From NCBI RefSeq assembly GCF_001428505.1, contig NZ_LMHU01000005.1, forward strand, positions 248,001 to 312,000: DNA of 64,000 nucleotides. Reading direction: 5' to 3'. The first letter of the stretch is position 1, and each line of letters opens with the position of its first letter. Below the pieces are notes generated by a model that had not been told where the DNA came from, made no database searches, and worked only from the letters and a program-made list of their open reading frames with translations. Shown here one piece after another: positions 32,115 through 39,838 of this stretch. This stretch comes from Terrabacter sp. Root181. GTDB taxonomy: Bacteria > Actinomycetota > Actinomycetes > Actinomycetales > Dermatophilaceae. The position numbers and the translations under genes are program-made.

Positions 32115-34688
32115 ATGGCCGGGCGGCCGGTCGATGCGGCGCGCTCGCTGACGGCGGCCCTCGACGAGATCGACCGGGCCGCCGGGTCGGCTCCCTCGCG
32201 GGATCGCCTCGAGCTGCGGTGCAAGACCCTCATCACGCTCGCCCTGACCGAGTTCATGCTCTCCGGCGTGGAGCCCGCCCTGGCCCGGCTCGTGGAGGCC
32301 GAGGCGCTCGTCGACGACCTCGGCGACGAGGCGCTCCGGGCTCGGCTCGACTACCAGCGCGCCAACATCCACGGCCGCGTCGGTGACCTCGCCTCGGCGT
32401 GGGACGGGCTCGAGGGGGCGGTCCGCCGCCTCGACGCCTTCACCGAGAGCGAGCAGTGCTCGGTGCACCTCAGCCGCGGGATGCTCGCCTTCGAGCTGCT
32501 GCGACCGCAGGAGGCCCTCGAGTCCTTCGCCGAGGCGGCGCGCCTCGCGCACGACCTCGGCGGGGCGCCCCAGGAGTTCATGGCGCGGCACAACGAAGGG
32601 TATGCCGCATACCTCCTCGGTGACATCCCGCGCTCCCTCGCCGGCATGGCTCGGGCCGAGGAGCTCGAGTCCGACGTCTTCACCGGCCCGGCTCGTCTCG
32701 ACCGCGCCCAGGTCCTGCTCGAGGCGGGGCTCGTCAAGGAGGCCGTCGAGGCCCTGCACGGGGGCCTCGAGGCCCTCGAGGGCGAGGGCCACGACCAGAT
32801 GCGGGCCGAGTTCGAGCTCGCCCTGGCGCGCGCCCACCGACTGCTCGGGCACCTCGACCTCGCGGCGTCGGCAGCGGCGTCGGCGCGGGAGACCTACTCC
32901 CGCATCGGGGCGACCGCCTGGGCGGCCAAGGCGATGCTCGTCGGGCTGCTCGTCGACCTCGACCGGCAGCGGCGCACCCGTCGCGGTCGGGAGCGGGACG
33001 GTGGGCAGCGTGCTGAGGCCACGCATCCCGCCGCCGACCTCGTCCGGCAGGTGGTCGGTGTCGGGGACGCCACCGTGGCGCTCGCGGTGGCGGCGACCGC
33101 CGACGAGCTGACCGACACGGCGACCGAGCTGGGCGACTCAGAGCTCGCCGACAGCGCGCGCGTCGTCGCAGCGCAGGCGCTGCTGCTCGCCGGTGACCCG
33201 GGCGGGGCCAACACGAGGCTGCTCAGCCTCGAGCGGGTCTCCACCGGCTCGCTCTCCGACGAGCTCGACGCGGCAGTCGTCACCGCCATGACGCTCGTCG
33301 CCACCGGCGACCTGGCGTCGGCCCGACGCATCCTCGTGCGGGCCTCGCGCCGCCTCGCGGCCGGCCAGGAGGGCAGCGCGAGCCTCGACCTGCGCACCGC
33401 CCGTGCGGTCCACGGCGCCCGGCTCTCCGAGCTCGACCTCGACCTCGCCGTGCCGCGGGGCAGCGCCTCGGTGCTCGAGGCCCTGGAGCGGTGGCGCAGC
33501 GCGACCGACCGTCTGCCCTCGCTCGGCCGGCCCGACGACGAGCAGCTCGCCCAGCTCACCGAGCAGCTGCGGGCCGTCCGCGGCCACCTGCGCGGCGAGG
33601 GCGACCCGGCGCAGGTGCGGGAGCTGCACGACCACGCCTCGCGCCTCGAGCGGCAGATCCGCGACCGCGACTGGGCCCTGAGCCGCAGCGGCGGGGCCTC
33701 CCGTGCCGTGCCCGTCCGGGTCCGCGAAGCCCGCGAGCACCTCGGCCGGGTCGATCGCGACCTCGTGTGGTTCTTCCGGCACCGCGGCCGCATCGGCGCC
33801 GTGGGAGTCGTCGGCGGACGGGCGACGATGCGCGACCTCATGCCGGCCGACCGGGCCGCGGAGCTCGCCCAGCGCATACGCGTCGACCTGCGGGCCGCGG
33901 CGACCCACCACCTCGGCCCGCTCGCCGGCGCCGTCTGGTCCTCGCTGCGAGCCAGCGCGACCGAGCTCGACGACGGGCTGCTGCGGCCGTGGCGCACGGG
34001 CCGGGGCCTCGTCGTCGTGACGTGCCCCGAGCTGTCCGCGCTGCCGTGGGCCCTCCTGCCCTCGATGGCGGGACGGCCCTTCACGGTCGCGCTCTCGCTG
34101 ACGTCGTTCACCCGCCGGGCATCCGTCCGTGACGAGGCTTCCCGCCCTGCGAGCGTCCACGTCAGCGTCGGCCCGTCGGTGCCCCGCGCGTCGAGCGAGG
34201 CGCGCACCATCGTCAGCACCTGGGGGGAGCGTGCCCGCCTCGCGGAGCCGTCCCGACGGGCCGAGCTCGTCGGGGCACTCGCCCGACCCGGTGTCGTCCA
34301 CGTCGCCGCGCACGGCACGCACCAGGTGGAGTCACCCCTGTTCTCCTCGCTCGTGCTCCACGACGGACCCGTCTTCGCGCACGAGCTCCAGCCCACGGGT
34401 GTGGGCGCCGACCACGTCGTGCTCTCGGCCTGCGAGGTCGGGCTCACGACGCCCAGGCCGGGGCACGAGTCCCTCGGCCTCGCGCTGTCCCTGCTCTCGC
34501 TCGGTGCCCGGTCGGTCGTCGCGGCCGTGTCGCCCGTGCCCGACGACGTCGCCGCGACGACCATGACGCGTCACCACGAGCTGCTCGCCTCCGGGCTCCC
34601 CAGCGACGAGGCGCTGGCGCGCGCGGTCGCCGAGACGGACGACGTCGCCGCCGCCTTCCTCAACCTCGGCGGCCAGCACCACCCCTGA
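32115..34688 (+). CDS. TPR-like helical / CHAT domain (caspase-like) protease
   Basis: At least 857 residues. About residues 1-470 are helical TPR-like repeats rich in Ala/Leu/Glu, for example ARLDRAQVLLEAGLVKEAVE and ELALARAHRLLGHLDLAASA. The C-terminal CHAT domain (about 560-857) has GLVVVTCPELSALPWALLP, then the caspase-type dyad: His733 in VHVAAHGTHQ and Cys773 in VVLSACEVGLTTPRPGHES, followed by LGLALSLLSLGARSVVAA. The helical frame continues upstream of ATG 32115 (LLESARTLREQGAADN) to a stop at 32037 with no ATG, GTG or TTG; CTG 32067 with GGGAG 8 nt upstream is the probable true start. It ends the S8/sigma operon and should be the effector or the sensor protease. Confidence 0.88.
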   Translation: MAGRPVDAARSLTAALDEIDRAAGSAPSRDRLELRCKTLITLALTEFMLSGVEPALARLVEAEALVDDLGDEALRARLDYQRANIHGRVGDLASAWDGLEGAVRRLDAFTESEQCSVHLSRGMLAFELLRPQEALESFAEAARLAHDLGGAPQEFMARHNEGYAAYLLGDIPRSLAGMARAEELESDVFTGPARLDRAQVLLEAGLVKEAVEALHGGLEALEGEGHDQMRAEFELALARAHRLLGHLDLAASAAASARETYSRIGATAWAAKAMLVGLLVDLDRQRRTRRGRERDGGQRAEATHPAADLVRQVVGVGDATVALAVAATADELTDTATELGDSELADSARVVAAQALLLAGDPGGANTRLLSLERVSTGSLSDELDAAVVTAMTLVATGDLASARRILVRASRRLAAGQEGSASLDLRTARAVHGARLSELDLDLAVPRGSASVLEALERWRSATDRLPSLGRPDDEQLAQLTEQLRAVRGHLRGEGDPAQVRELHDHASRLERQIRDRDWALSRSGGASRAVPVRVREAREHLGRVDRDLVWFFRHRGRIGAVGVVGGRATMRDLMPADRAAELAQRIRVDLRAAATHHLGPLAGAVWSSLRASATELDDGLLRPWRTGRGLVVVTCPELSALPWALLPSMAGRPFTVALSLTSFTRRASVRDEASRPASVHVSVGPSVPRASSEARTIVSTWGERARLAEPSRRAELVGALARPGVVHVAAHGTHQVESPLFSSLVLHDGPVFAHELQPTGVGADHVVLSACEVGLTTPRPGHESLGLALSLLSLGARSVVAAVSPVPDDVAATTMTRHHELLASGLPSDEALARAVAETDDVAAAFLNLGGQHHP

Positions 34689-34720
34689 CGAGCGCGCCCG
34701 CCGTGTTCGGTCGGGTCCGA

Positions 34721-34819
34721 GGACTCGGATCCTGCTCCCGAAAACGGAGCAGCTTCCGATAGGGAGGCTCCCGCACCGATCCCGCGGGGACTCGGATCCT
34801 GCTCCCGAAAACGGAGCAG
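34721..34819. repeat. Duplicated 32-bp hairpin element between convergent genes
   Basis: An identical 32-mer starting GGACTCGGATCCTGCTCCCG lies at 34721-34752 and 34788-34819. Its second half folds as CTGCTCC-cgaaaac-GGAGCAG (or with an AAAA tetraloop and one bulged C). The spacer has GGGAGGCTCCC, itself a palindrome. The position between the CHAT gene and the convergent monooxygenase suggests tandem terminators, but exact duplication also suggests a small interspersed repeat. Confidence 0.8.
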
Positions 34820-34849
34820 GTTGCGACGACGGGGCCGGAGCGGACCTGG

Positions 34850-36031
34850 TCAGGCGGCCTTGCGACGGGCCCTGATCTCCCGGCGCTTGCGCAGCGCCAT
34901 GGCCAGGGCGATCTTGCGTGCGTCGATCGACAGCTCGCGGAGCATGCCGGAGATCGGGTTCGTGTAGCCGGTGAACCACAGCCCCTTCGCGCCCCGCGCC
35001 GTGCGTCCGCCGCGCTCGACGGGGCGGCCCTTCTCGTCGAGGACGCCGAGGTGGCCGATGAGCGGCTCGAGACCCTGGCTGTAGCCGGTCGCGAGCACGA
35101 CGAGGTCGGGGCGCAGGCGCGAGCCGTCGGCGAGCAGGACCTCGTCACCGTCGAACTCCCGGAGGGCAGCCACGGGCTCGACGGCCCCCGACCGGATCGC
35201 GTCGATGATGCCGACGTCCTGGACGGGGATCGCGTTGTCGCGCTCGACCCGAGTCAGCAGCCCGGTGTCGGGGCGCGGCATCCCCTGCGCCGTCAGGTCG
35301 GGGGTCTGGAGCCGTCCCACGATGGGCGCGACCCGGTCGACGAAGGCCGTCGGCAGGCGCCGCACCGCGATCCCGGTGTACTGCGCGGCATACGGCCCGG
35401 TGTTGCGGCGCATGATGTGCGGCACGGTGCGGACGGCGAGGCGCACGCGGGCGGCGCCGTGCTCGACGAGGTCGACGGCCAGCTCGGTGCCGGTGTTGCC
35501 CGTGCCCACGACGAGCACGTCCTTGCCGCCGTGCGCCGACCCGTTGCGGTAGTCGCACGCCAGCACGACCTCGCCCGCATACCCTTCGAGGCCGGGCACG
35601 TCGGGCTCACGCGGCGTGTGGTTGAAGCCCGTGGCGACGACGGCGTAGGGCGCCGTGAGCGCGGTCCCGTCGGCGAGCGTGAGGGTCCACGACTCGCCGT
35701 CCGCGGAGCGGTCGAGGCGGCTCACCTCGGTGCCGAGGCGCACGTCGAGACGGTGGTGGGCGGCATACAGCTCGAGGTAGCGCACGACGTCGTCGCGCGC
35801 GACCCAGCGGCCCATCTCCTTCGGGATCGGGAAGCCCGGGAGGCCGGACAGCTCGCGCGGCGTGTGCAGGTGCAGTCGGTCGTAGTGGCTACGCCACGAC
35901 GTGCCGACGCCGTTGCTCCGCTCGAGGACGACGCCGTGCAGGCCGCGGGCCTCGAGGGCGGCGGCCGTCGCCAGCCCGCCGGGGCCGGCACCGATGATGT
36001 ACGCGTCGACCGGGACGCTGCGCTGGGTCAC
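34850..36031 (-). CDS. Flavin-containing monooxygenase / FAD-NAD(P) oxidoreductase
   Basis: A 393-residue flavoprotein. The FAD Rossmann motif AYIIGAGPGGLATAAALEAR lies near residues 10-29, followed by ERSNGVGTSWRSHYDRLHLH, and the NADPH Rossmann motif VLVVGTGNTGTELAVDLVEH near 160-180. ATGFNHTPREPDVPGLEG and LVVLATGYSQGLEPLIG are the ATG signatures of the family. It probably oxygenates a small nucleophilic or ketone substrate, which cannot be named. I used GTG 36031 (VTQRSVPVDAYIIG); a start seven codons upstream is possible. It is convergent with the CHAT gene and divergent from a methyltransferase gene. Confidence 0.87.
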   Translation of the reverse strand: MTQRSVPVDAYIIGAGPGGLATAAALEARGLHGVVLERSNGVGTSWRSHYDRLHLHTPRELSGLPGFPIPKEMGRWVARDDVVRYLELYAAHHRLDVRLGTEVSRLDRSADGESWTLTLADGTALTAPYAVVATGFNHTPREPDVPGLEGYAGEVVLACDYRNGSAHGGKDVLVVGTGNTGTELAVDLVEHGAARVRLAVRTVPHIMRRNTGPYAAQYTGIAVRRLPTAFVDRVAPIVGRLQTPDLTAQGMPRPDTGLLTRVERDNAIPVQDVGIIDAIRSGAVEPVAALREFDGDEVLLADGSRLRPDLVVLATGYSQGLEPLIGHLGVLDEKGRPVERGGRTARGAKGLWFTGYTNPISGMLRELSIDARKIALAMALRKRREIRARRKAA

Positions 36032-36111
36032 CGGGCCAACGTAGCCGCCCACCCTCGACAGTTCTCGGCAAACCCCGCACCGATCCGAGTGGTGGGCAGC
36101 ATGCTGGAGCG

Positions 36112-36975
36112 GTGACCCCTCAGTCGGGCCCGACTCCTCCCGAGGAGTCGGGCGCCGCTCCGAACATGTTCATGCGGGAGCGGATCGGTGAGGGCGGCGC
36201 GGCTCGCGTCGCCACCCTCGTCGCACTCCTCGACGCGCAGGAGCAACAGCCGGCCGTCCGGCGCCTGCGCGCGTGGGCGTTCGAGGCGCTCGCACCGCAG
36301 CCGGGGGAGTCGGTGGTCGACGTCGGCGCGGGCACCGGCACCGAGCTGCGGCGGCTCGCCGAGGCGGTGGCCCCGAACGGGCGTGCGGTCGGCATCGAGC
36401 CCAACCCCGGACTGCGCGAGGAGGCGTCACGGCGCGCGGCGCTGCTCGGGTCCGCCGCGACCGTCATCGACGGCGACGCGGCCGACCTGCCCTTCGCGGA
36501 CGGTGCGGTGCACGTGCTGCGCTGCGAACGGGTCTTCCAGCACCTCGCCGACCCGCAGGGAGCCGCCCACGAGTTCGCGCGGGTGCTCGCACCGGGCGGA
36601 CGTGTCGCGGTGCTCGACAGCGACTGGGGCACCGTCATCAGCCACCCCGGCGAGCCCGACCTCGTGCGGCGCTACGCCGAGGCCAACTGGCGACGCATGC
36701 CCAACCCGTTCGCGGCGCGACACCTGCCGAACCAGCTGCGGGCCGCAGGGCTGCTCGTCGACCACGACATCGGCTCGGCCGCGCTGATCATGCCGCCGCG
36801 CGCCCTGCTCGGCAGCGGTGTGGTCCACCGCAACGCCGACGCCGCCGTCGAGGAGGGCGCCCTGACTCGTGAGGAGGCCGACCGGCTGCTCGCCGACGCG
36901 ATGGCCGCGGCCCGGGCCGGCACAGCCTTCTTCTCGGTGACGATGTTCGGCGTCATCGGGCGCAAGCCCGACTGA
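36112..36975 (+). CDS. SAM-dependent class I methyltransferase
   Basis: A 287-residue methyltransferase of the ubiE/type 11 style. SAM motif I is SVVDVGAGTGTELRRLAEAV near residues 68-87, followed by AVGIEPNPGLREEASRRAAL, DGDAADLPFADGAVHVLRCE near 119-138 and VLAPGGRVAVLDSDWGT near 158-174. The start is a GTG 80 bp from the divergent monooxygenase. The substrate is unknown; the final part (MFGVIGRKP) is typical of small-molecule methyltransferases. The stop is 2 bp from the convergent DUF2461 gene. Confidence 0.85.
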   Translation: MTPQSGPTPPEESGAAPNMFMRERIGEGGAARVATLVALLDAQEQQPAVRRLRAWAFEALAPQPGESVVDVGAGTGTELRRLAEAVAPNGRAVGIEPNPGLREEASRRAALLGSAATVIDGDAADLPFADGAVHVLRCERVFQHLADPQGAAHEFARVLAPGGRVAVLDSDWGTVISHPGEPDLVRRYAEANWRRMPNPFAARHLPNQLRAAGLLVDHDIGSAALIMPPRALLGSGVVHRNADAAVEEGALTREEADRLLADAMAAARAGTAFFSVTMFGVIGRKPD

Positions 36976-36977
36976 CC

Positions 36978-37637
36978 TCACGCGTCGGCGCCGACGTGCT
37001 CCTCGAGCCACGCGTTGAGCGGTCGCACGGCCCGCCAGGCGTCGCGCACCTCCGTGAGCGTCCGCCCGGTCGACAGCCACGCGGGCGCACCGAAGTCGCG
37101 CACGACCATCAGCTCCTTGTGCCGGAGCGTCTCGATGCGTGGGTGGTCGGCGGCATACCCCCTCGGTGTCGTCCTGACCTGTTCCCCGAAGAGGTCGAAG
37201 TCCTGGTCGCGCAGGGACGCCAGGACGGCCTCGAGCGCGAGTCCGCTCGCGGGCGCATCGACGGCCGCCCGGAACGGGGCGGTGCGGGCGGGGCCCTCCG
37301 CGCGGAAGCCGCCACCCGCCCTCAGGCCGTCCGCGCTGACCTGCACGTAGTAGGCCCGCACGGTGCCGGCGCCGGCGAGCGCGCCCTGGTGCGTCTTGTA
37401 GGGCGACTTGTCGGCGCTGAAGCGGACGTCACGGTTGGGCCGGAAGAGCTTCGCCGCCCCGAACTCGTCCTCGAGGGCGTCGAGCAGGGCCAGCATCGGC
37501 TCGCGGACGTCCCGCTCGTAGACGTCCTTGTGCGCGAGCCACCAGTCGCGCGAGTTCACGTCCTCGAGCTCGGCGTAGAAGGACAGGGCCCCCGGAGGGA
37601 AGCCGGAGAAGGTCGGTGAGGGCTCGGGCGTGCTCAT
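36978..37637 (-). CDS. DUF2461 domain-containing protein
   Basis: A 219-residue protein that starts near TFSGFPPGALSFYAELEDVN and has the DUF2461 hallmarks DWWLAHKDVYERDVREPML near residues 31-49, KLFRPNRDVRFSADKSPYKT near 63-82 and VRAYYVQVSADGLRAGGGFR near 93-112. The family is widespread, soluble and of unknown function. It is convergent with the methyltransferase and its start is 30 bp from the iron box of the efe operon. Confidence 0.88.
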   Translation of the reverse strand: MSTPEPSPTFSGFPPGALSFYAELEDVNSRDWWLAHKDVYERDVREPMLALLDALEDEFGAAKLFRPNRDVRFSADKSPYKTHQGALAGAGTVRAYYVQVSADGLRAGGGFRAEGPARTAPFRAAVDAPASGLALEAVLASLRDQDFDLFGEQVRTTPRGYAADHPRIETLRHKELMVVRDFGAPAWLSTGRTLTEVRDAWRAVRPLNAWLEEHVGADA

Positions 37638-37666
37638 GTGGCGACTCTGACACCGGGACCGGGTTG

Positions 37667-37685
37667 TTAGGCAAGGCTTACCTGT
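37667..37685 (+). promoter_or_regulatory. IdeR/DtxR iron-repressor box
   Basis: TTAGGCAAGGCTTACCTGT matches the known 19-bp IdeR/DtxR consensus (TTAGGTTAGGCTAACCTAA) at about 15 positions, including the outer TTAGG and the ACCT arm. It lies 66 bp before efeU and should repress efeUOB when iron is plentiful. It is also close to the divergent DUF2461 start. Confidence 0.8.
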
Positions 37686-37750
37686 GCTTTCCTGATTTCC
37701 GTCACGTCATCGTGGCGTAATTGTCGAGAACTACCTGAGAGAAGGCGCCC

Positions 37751-38614
37751 GTGCTCGCGAGCAACGCGCTCATCGGACTCCGAGAAGGACTCGAGGCCGC
37801 CCTCGTGGTGGTCATCCTCGTGGCCTTCCTCGTCAAGACCGATCGCCGCTGGGCCCTGCGCCACGTGTGGACGGGGGTCGGCGTCGCCGTCGCCCTGTCG
37901 GTCGCCCTCGGCGCGCTGCTCACCTACGGCACGAAGCAGCTGACCTTCGAGGCCCAGGAGCTCATCGGCGGCAGCGCCTCGATCATCGCCGTGGTCTTCG
38001 TGACCTTCATGGTCTTCTGGATGAAGTCGGCCTCGCGCACCATCTCGGGCGAGCTCAAGGGCAAGCTCGACCAGGCACTCGACATGGGCCCCTTCGCGAT
38101 CGCCCTCGTCGCCTTCCTCGGTGTCGGGCGAGAGGGACTCGAGACGGCGATCTTCTTCTACGCCACGACCGAGGCGGCCGGCCAGGGCAACAACCAGCCG
38201 CTTGTCGGCTGGGTCATCGGCCTCGCCGGCGCCGTCGTGCTCGGCTGGCTCATCTACCGCGGTGCCGTGAAGATCAACCTCGCAAAGTTCTTCCGCTACA
38301 CCGGGATCCTGCTCGTCCTCGTCGCGGCCGGCATCCTCGCCTACGGCATCCACGACCTCCAGGAGGCCGGCTTCCTGCCCGGCCTGACGACGCTCGCCTT
38401 CGACGTCAGCGCCACGGTCGACCCGAGCAGCTGGTACGCCACGCTCCTCAAGGGCATCTTCAACTTCACGCCGGCCACCACCGTGCTGCAGGCCATCGCG
38501 TGGGTGCTCTACGTGGGCATCGTCCTGACCCTCTTCCTGCGCCCGGCTCGCGTGACGCCCCAGGCCCCCGCCGTCACCCCGACCAGCACCACCCGCCCGT
38601 CGGTCGCCGCCTGA
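37751..38614 (+). CDS. efeU: Iron permease EfeU (FTR1 family)
   Basis: A 287-residue inner-membrane iron permease with about seven membrane segments. It holds the two REGLE motifs of the family: LIGLREGLEAALVVVIL near residues 7-23 and VGREGLETAIFFYATTE near 124-140, whose glutamates carry iron. The GTG start at 37751 has GAGAGAAGG upstream. It is followed by efeO and efeB in the order of the elemental ferrous-iron uptake system; the operon follows an IdeR box. Confidence 0.94.
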   Translation: MLASNALIGLREGLEAALVVVILVAFLVKTDRRWALRHVWTGVGVAVALSVALGALLTYGTKQLTFEAQELIGGSASIIAVVFVTFMVFWMKSASRTISGELKGKLDQALDMGPFAIALVAFLGVGREGLETAIFFYATTEAAGQGNNQPLVGWVIGLAGAVVLGWLIYRGAVKINLAKFFRYTGILLVLVAAGILAYGIHDLQEAGFLPGLTTLAFDVSATVDPSSWYATLLKGIFNFTPATTVLQAIAWVLYVGIVLTLFLRPARVTPQAPAVTPTSTTRPSVAA

Positions 38615-38665
38615 GCGACCCGCGTCACCCCTCCGCACTGACACCGAAGCCCCAGGAGATCCACC

Positions 38666-39838
38666 ATGCCCCGCCCTGCCCTGCGCCCCGCCGTGCGCGT
38701 CGTCGTGCCGGCCGCGCTGTCGCTCGCCGCGGCCCTCGCCCTCACCGGCTGCGCCGACAAGCCGACGGCCACGGCCGGGTCCACCGCGGCCGGCGGTGCC
38801 GGCGGACCGATCACGGTCAACGCCACCGACACGGCGTGCGAGCTGAGCACCAGCACGGCCAAGGCCGGCACCGTGACCTTCCAGGTCACGAACTCGGGCA
38901 GCAAGGTCAACGAGTTCTACCTCTACGCCGAGGGCGACCGCATCGTCTCCGAGGTCGAGAACATCACGCCGGGCCTGAGTCGCGAGCTCAAGGTCGAGAT
39001 CACCGAGCCCGGCACCTTCACGACCTCGTGCAAGCCCGGCATGGTCGGCGACGGCATCCGCGCCCCCTTCACCGTGACGGGCACCGCCGTCAAGGGCAGC
39101 GCCGACTCCAAGGTCGCCAAGGCGATCACCGACTACAAGGCGTTCGTCGCCTCGGAGGCCGATGAGTTCGTCGACGGCACCAAGGAGTTCGTCGCCGCGG
39201 TCAAGGCCGGCGACGTCGCGAGGGCCAAGTCGCTCTACGCCCAGGCGCGTCACCCGTGGGAGGCCATCGAGCCCGTCGCCGAGAGCTTCGGCGACCTCGA
39301 CCCGAAGATCGACGGCCGCGAGGACGTCATCGCCGACGGCATGGCCTTGACCGGCTACCACCGTCTCGAGAAGGACCTCTGGAAGGACGGCCTGCAGAAG
39401 GACTCGGGCGCCATCGCCGACCAGCTCCTCGCCGACGTCACCGAGATCGCCGCCAAGAGCAAGACCGTCGAGCCGACGGCCCTGTCGATCGCCAACGGAG
39501 CCAAGGCGCTGCTCGACGAGGTCGCGACCGGCAAGATCACCGGCGAGGAGGAGCGCTACTCGCACACCGACCTCTGGGACTTCGACGGCAACCTCGAGGG
39601 CTCACGCCAGGCTCTCGCCGTGCTGCGCCCCGTCATCGCCGAGCGCGACCCGGCCCTGCAGAAAGCGCTCGACGCCGACTTCACCGAGCTCTCGAGCCTG
39701 CTCGCCCAGCACAAGACCGGCGCCGACTACCAGAGCTACACCGCGTTGACGGACGCCGACATCAAGGAGCTGACCGTCTCGCTCGACGCCCTCTCCGAGC
39801 AGGTGTCGAAGGTCCCCGGGGTCGTGGAGGCCACGTGA
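38666..39838 (+). CDS. efeO: Iron uptake lipoprotein EfeO (cupredoxin plus M75 peptidase-like domain)
   Basis: A 390-residue exported lipoprotein: the signal ends with LALTGCADK (Cys near residue 28). Residues about 48-135 are a cupredoxin domain (VNATDTACELSTSTAKAGTV, FTTSCKPGMVGDGIRAPF), and about 150-390 the M75 domain with the HxxE metal motif in GYHRLEKDLWKDGL near residue 232 and HTDLWDFDGNLEGSRQAL near 300. EfeO captures iron outside the membrane and hands it to EfeU. AGGAG precedes the ATG. The stop overlaps the efeB GTG. Confidence 0.94.
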   Translation: MPRPALRPAVRVVVPAALSLAAALALTGCADKPTATAGSTAAGGAGGPITVNATDTACELSTSTAKAGTVTFQVTNSGSKVNEFYLYAEGDRIVSEVENITPGLSRELKVEITEPGTFTTSCKPGMVGDGIRAPFTVTGTAVKGSADSKVAKAITDYKAFVASEADEFVDGTKEFVAAVKAGDVARAKSLYAQARHPWEAIEPVAESFGDLDPKIDGREDVIADGMALTGYHRLEKDLWKDGLQKDSGAIADQLLADVTEIAAKSKTVEPTALSIANGAKALLDEVATGKITGEEERYSHTDLWDFDGNLEGSRQALAVLRPVIAERDPALQKALDADFTELSSLLAQHKTGADYQSYTALTDADIKELTVSLDALSEQVSKVPGVVEAT

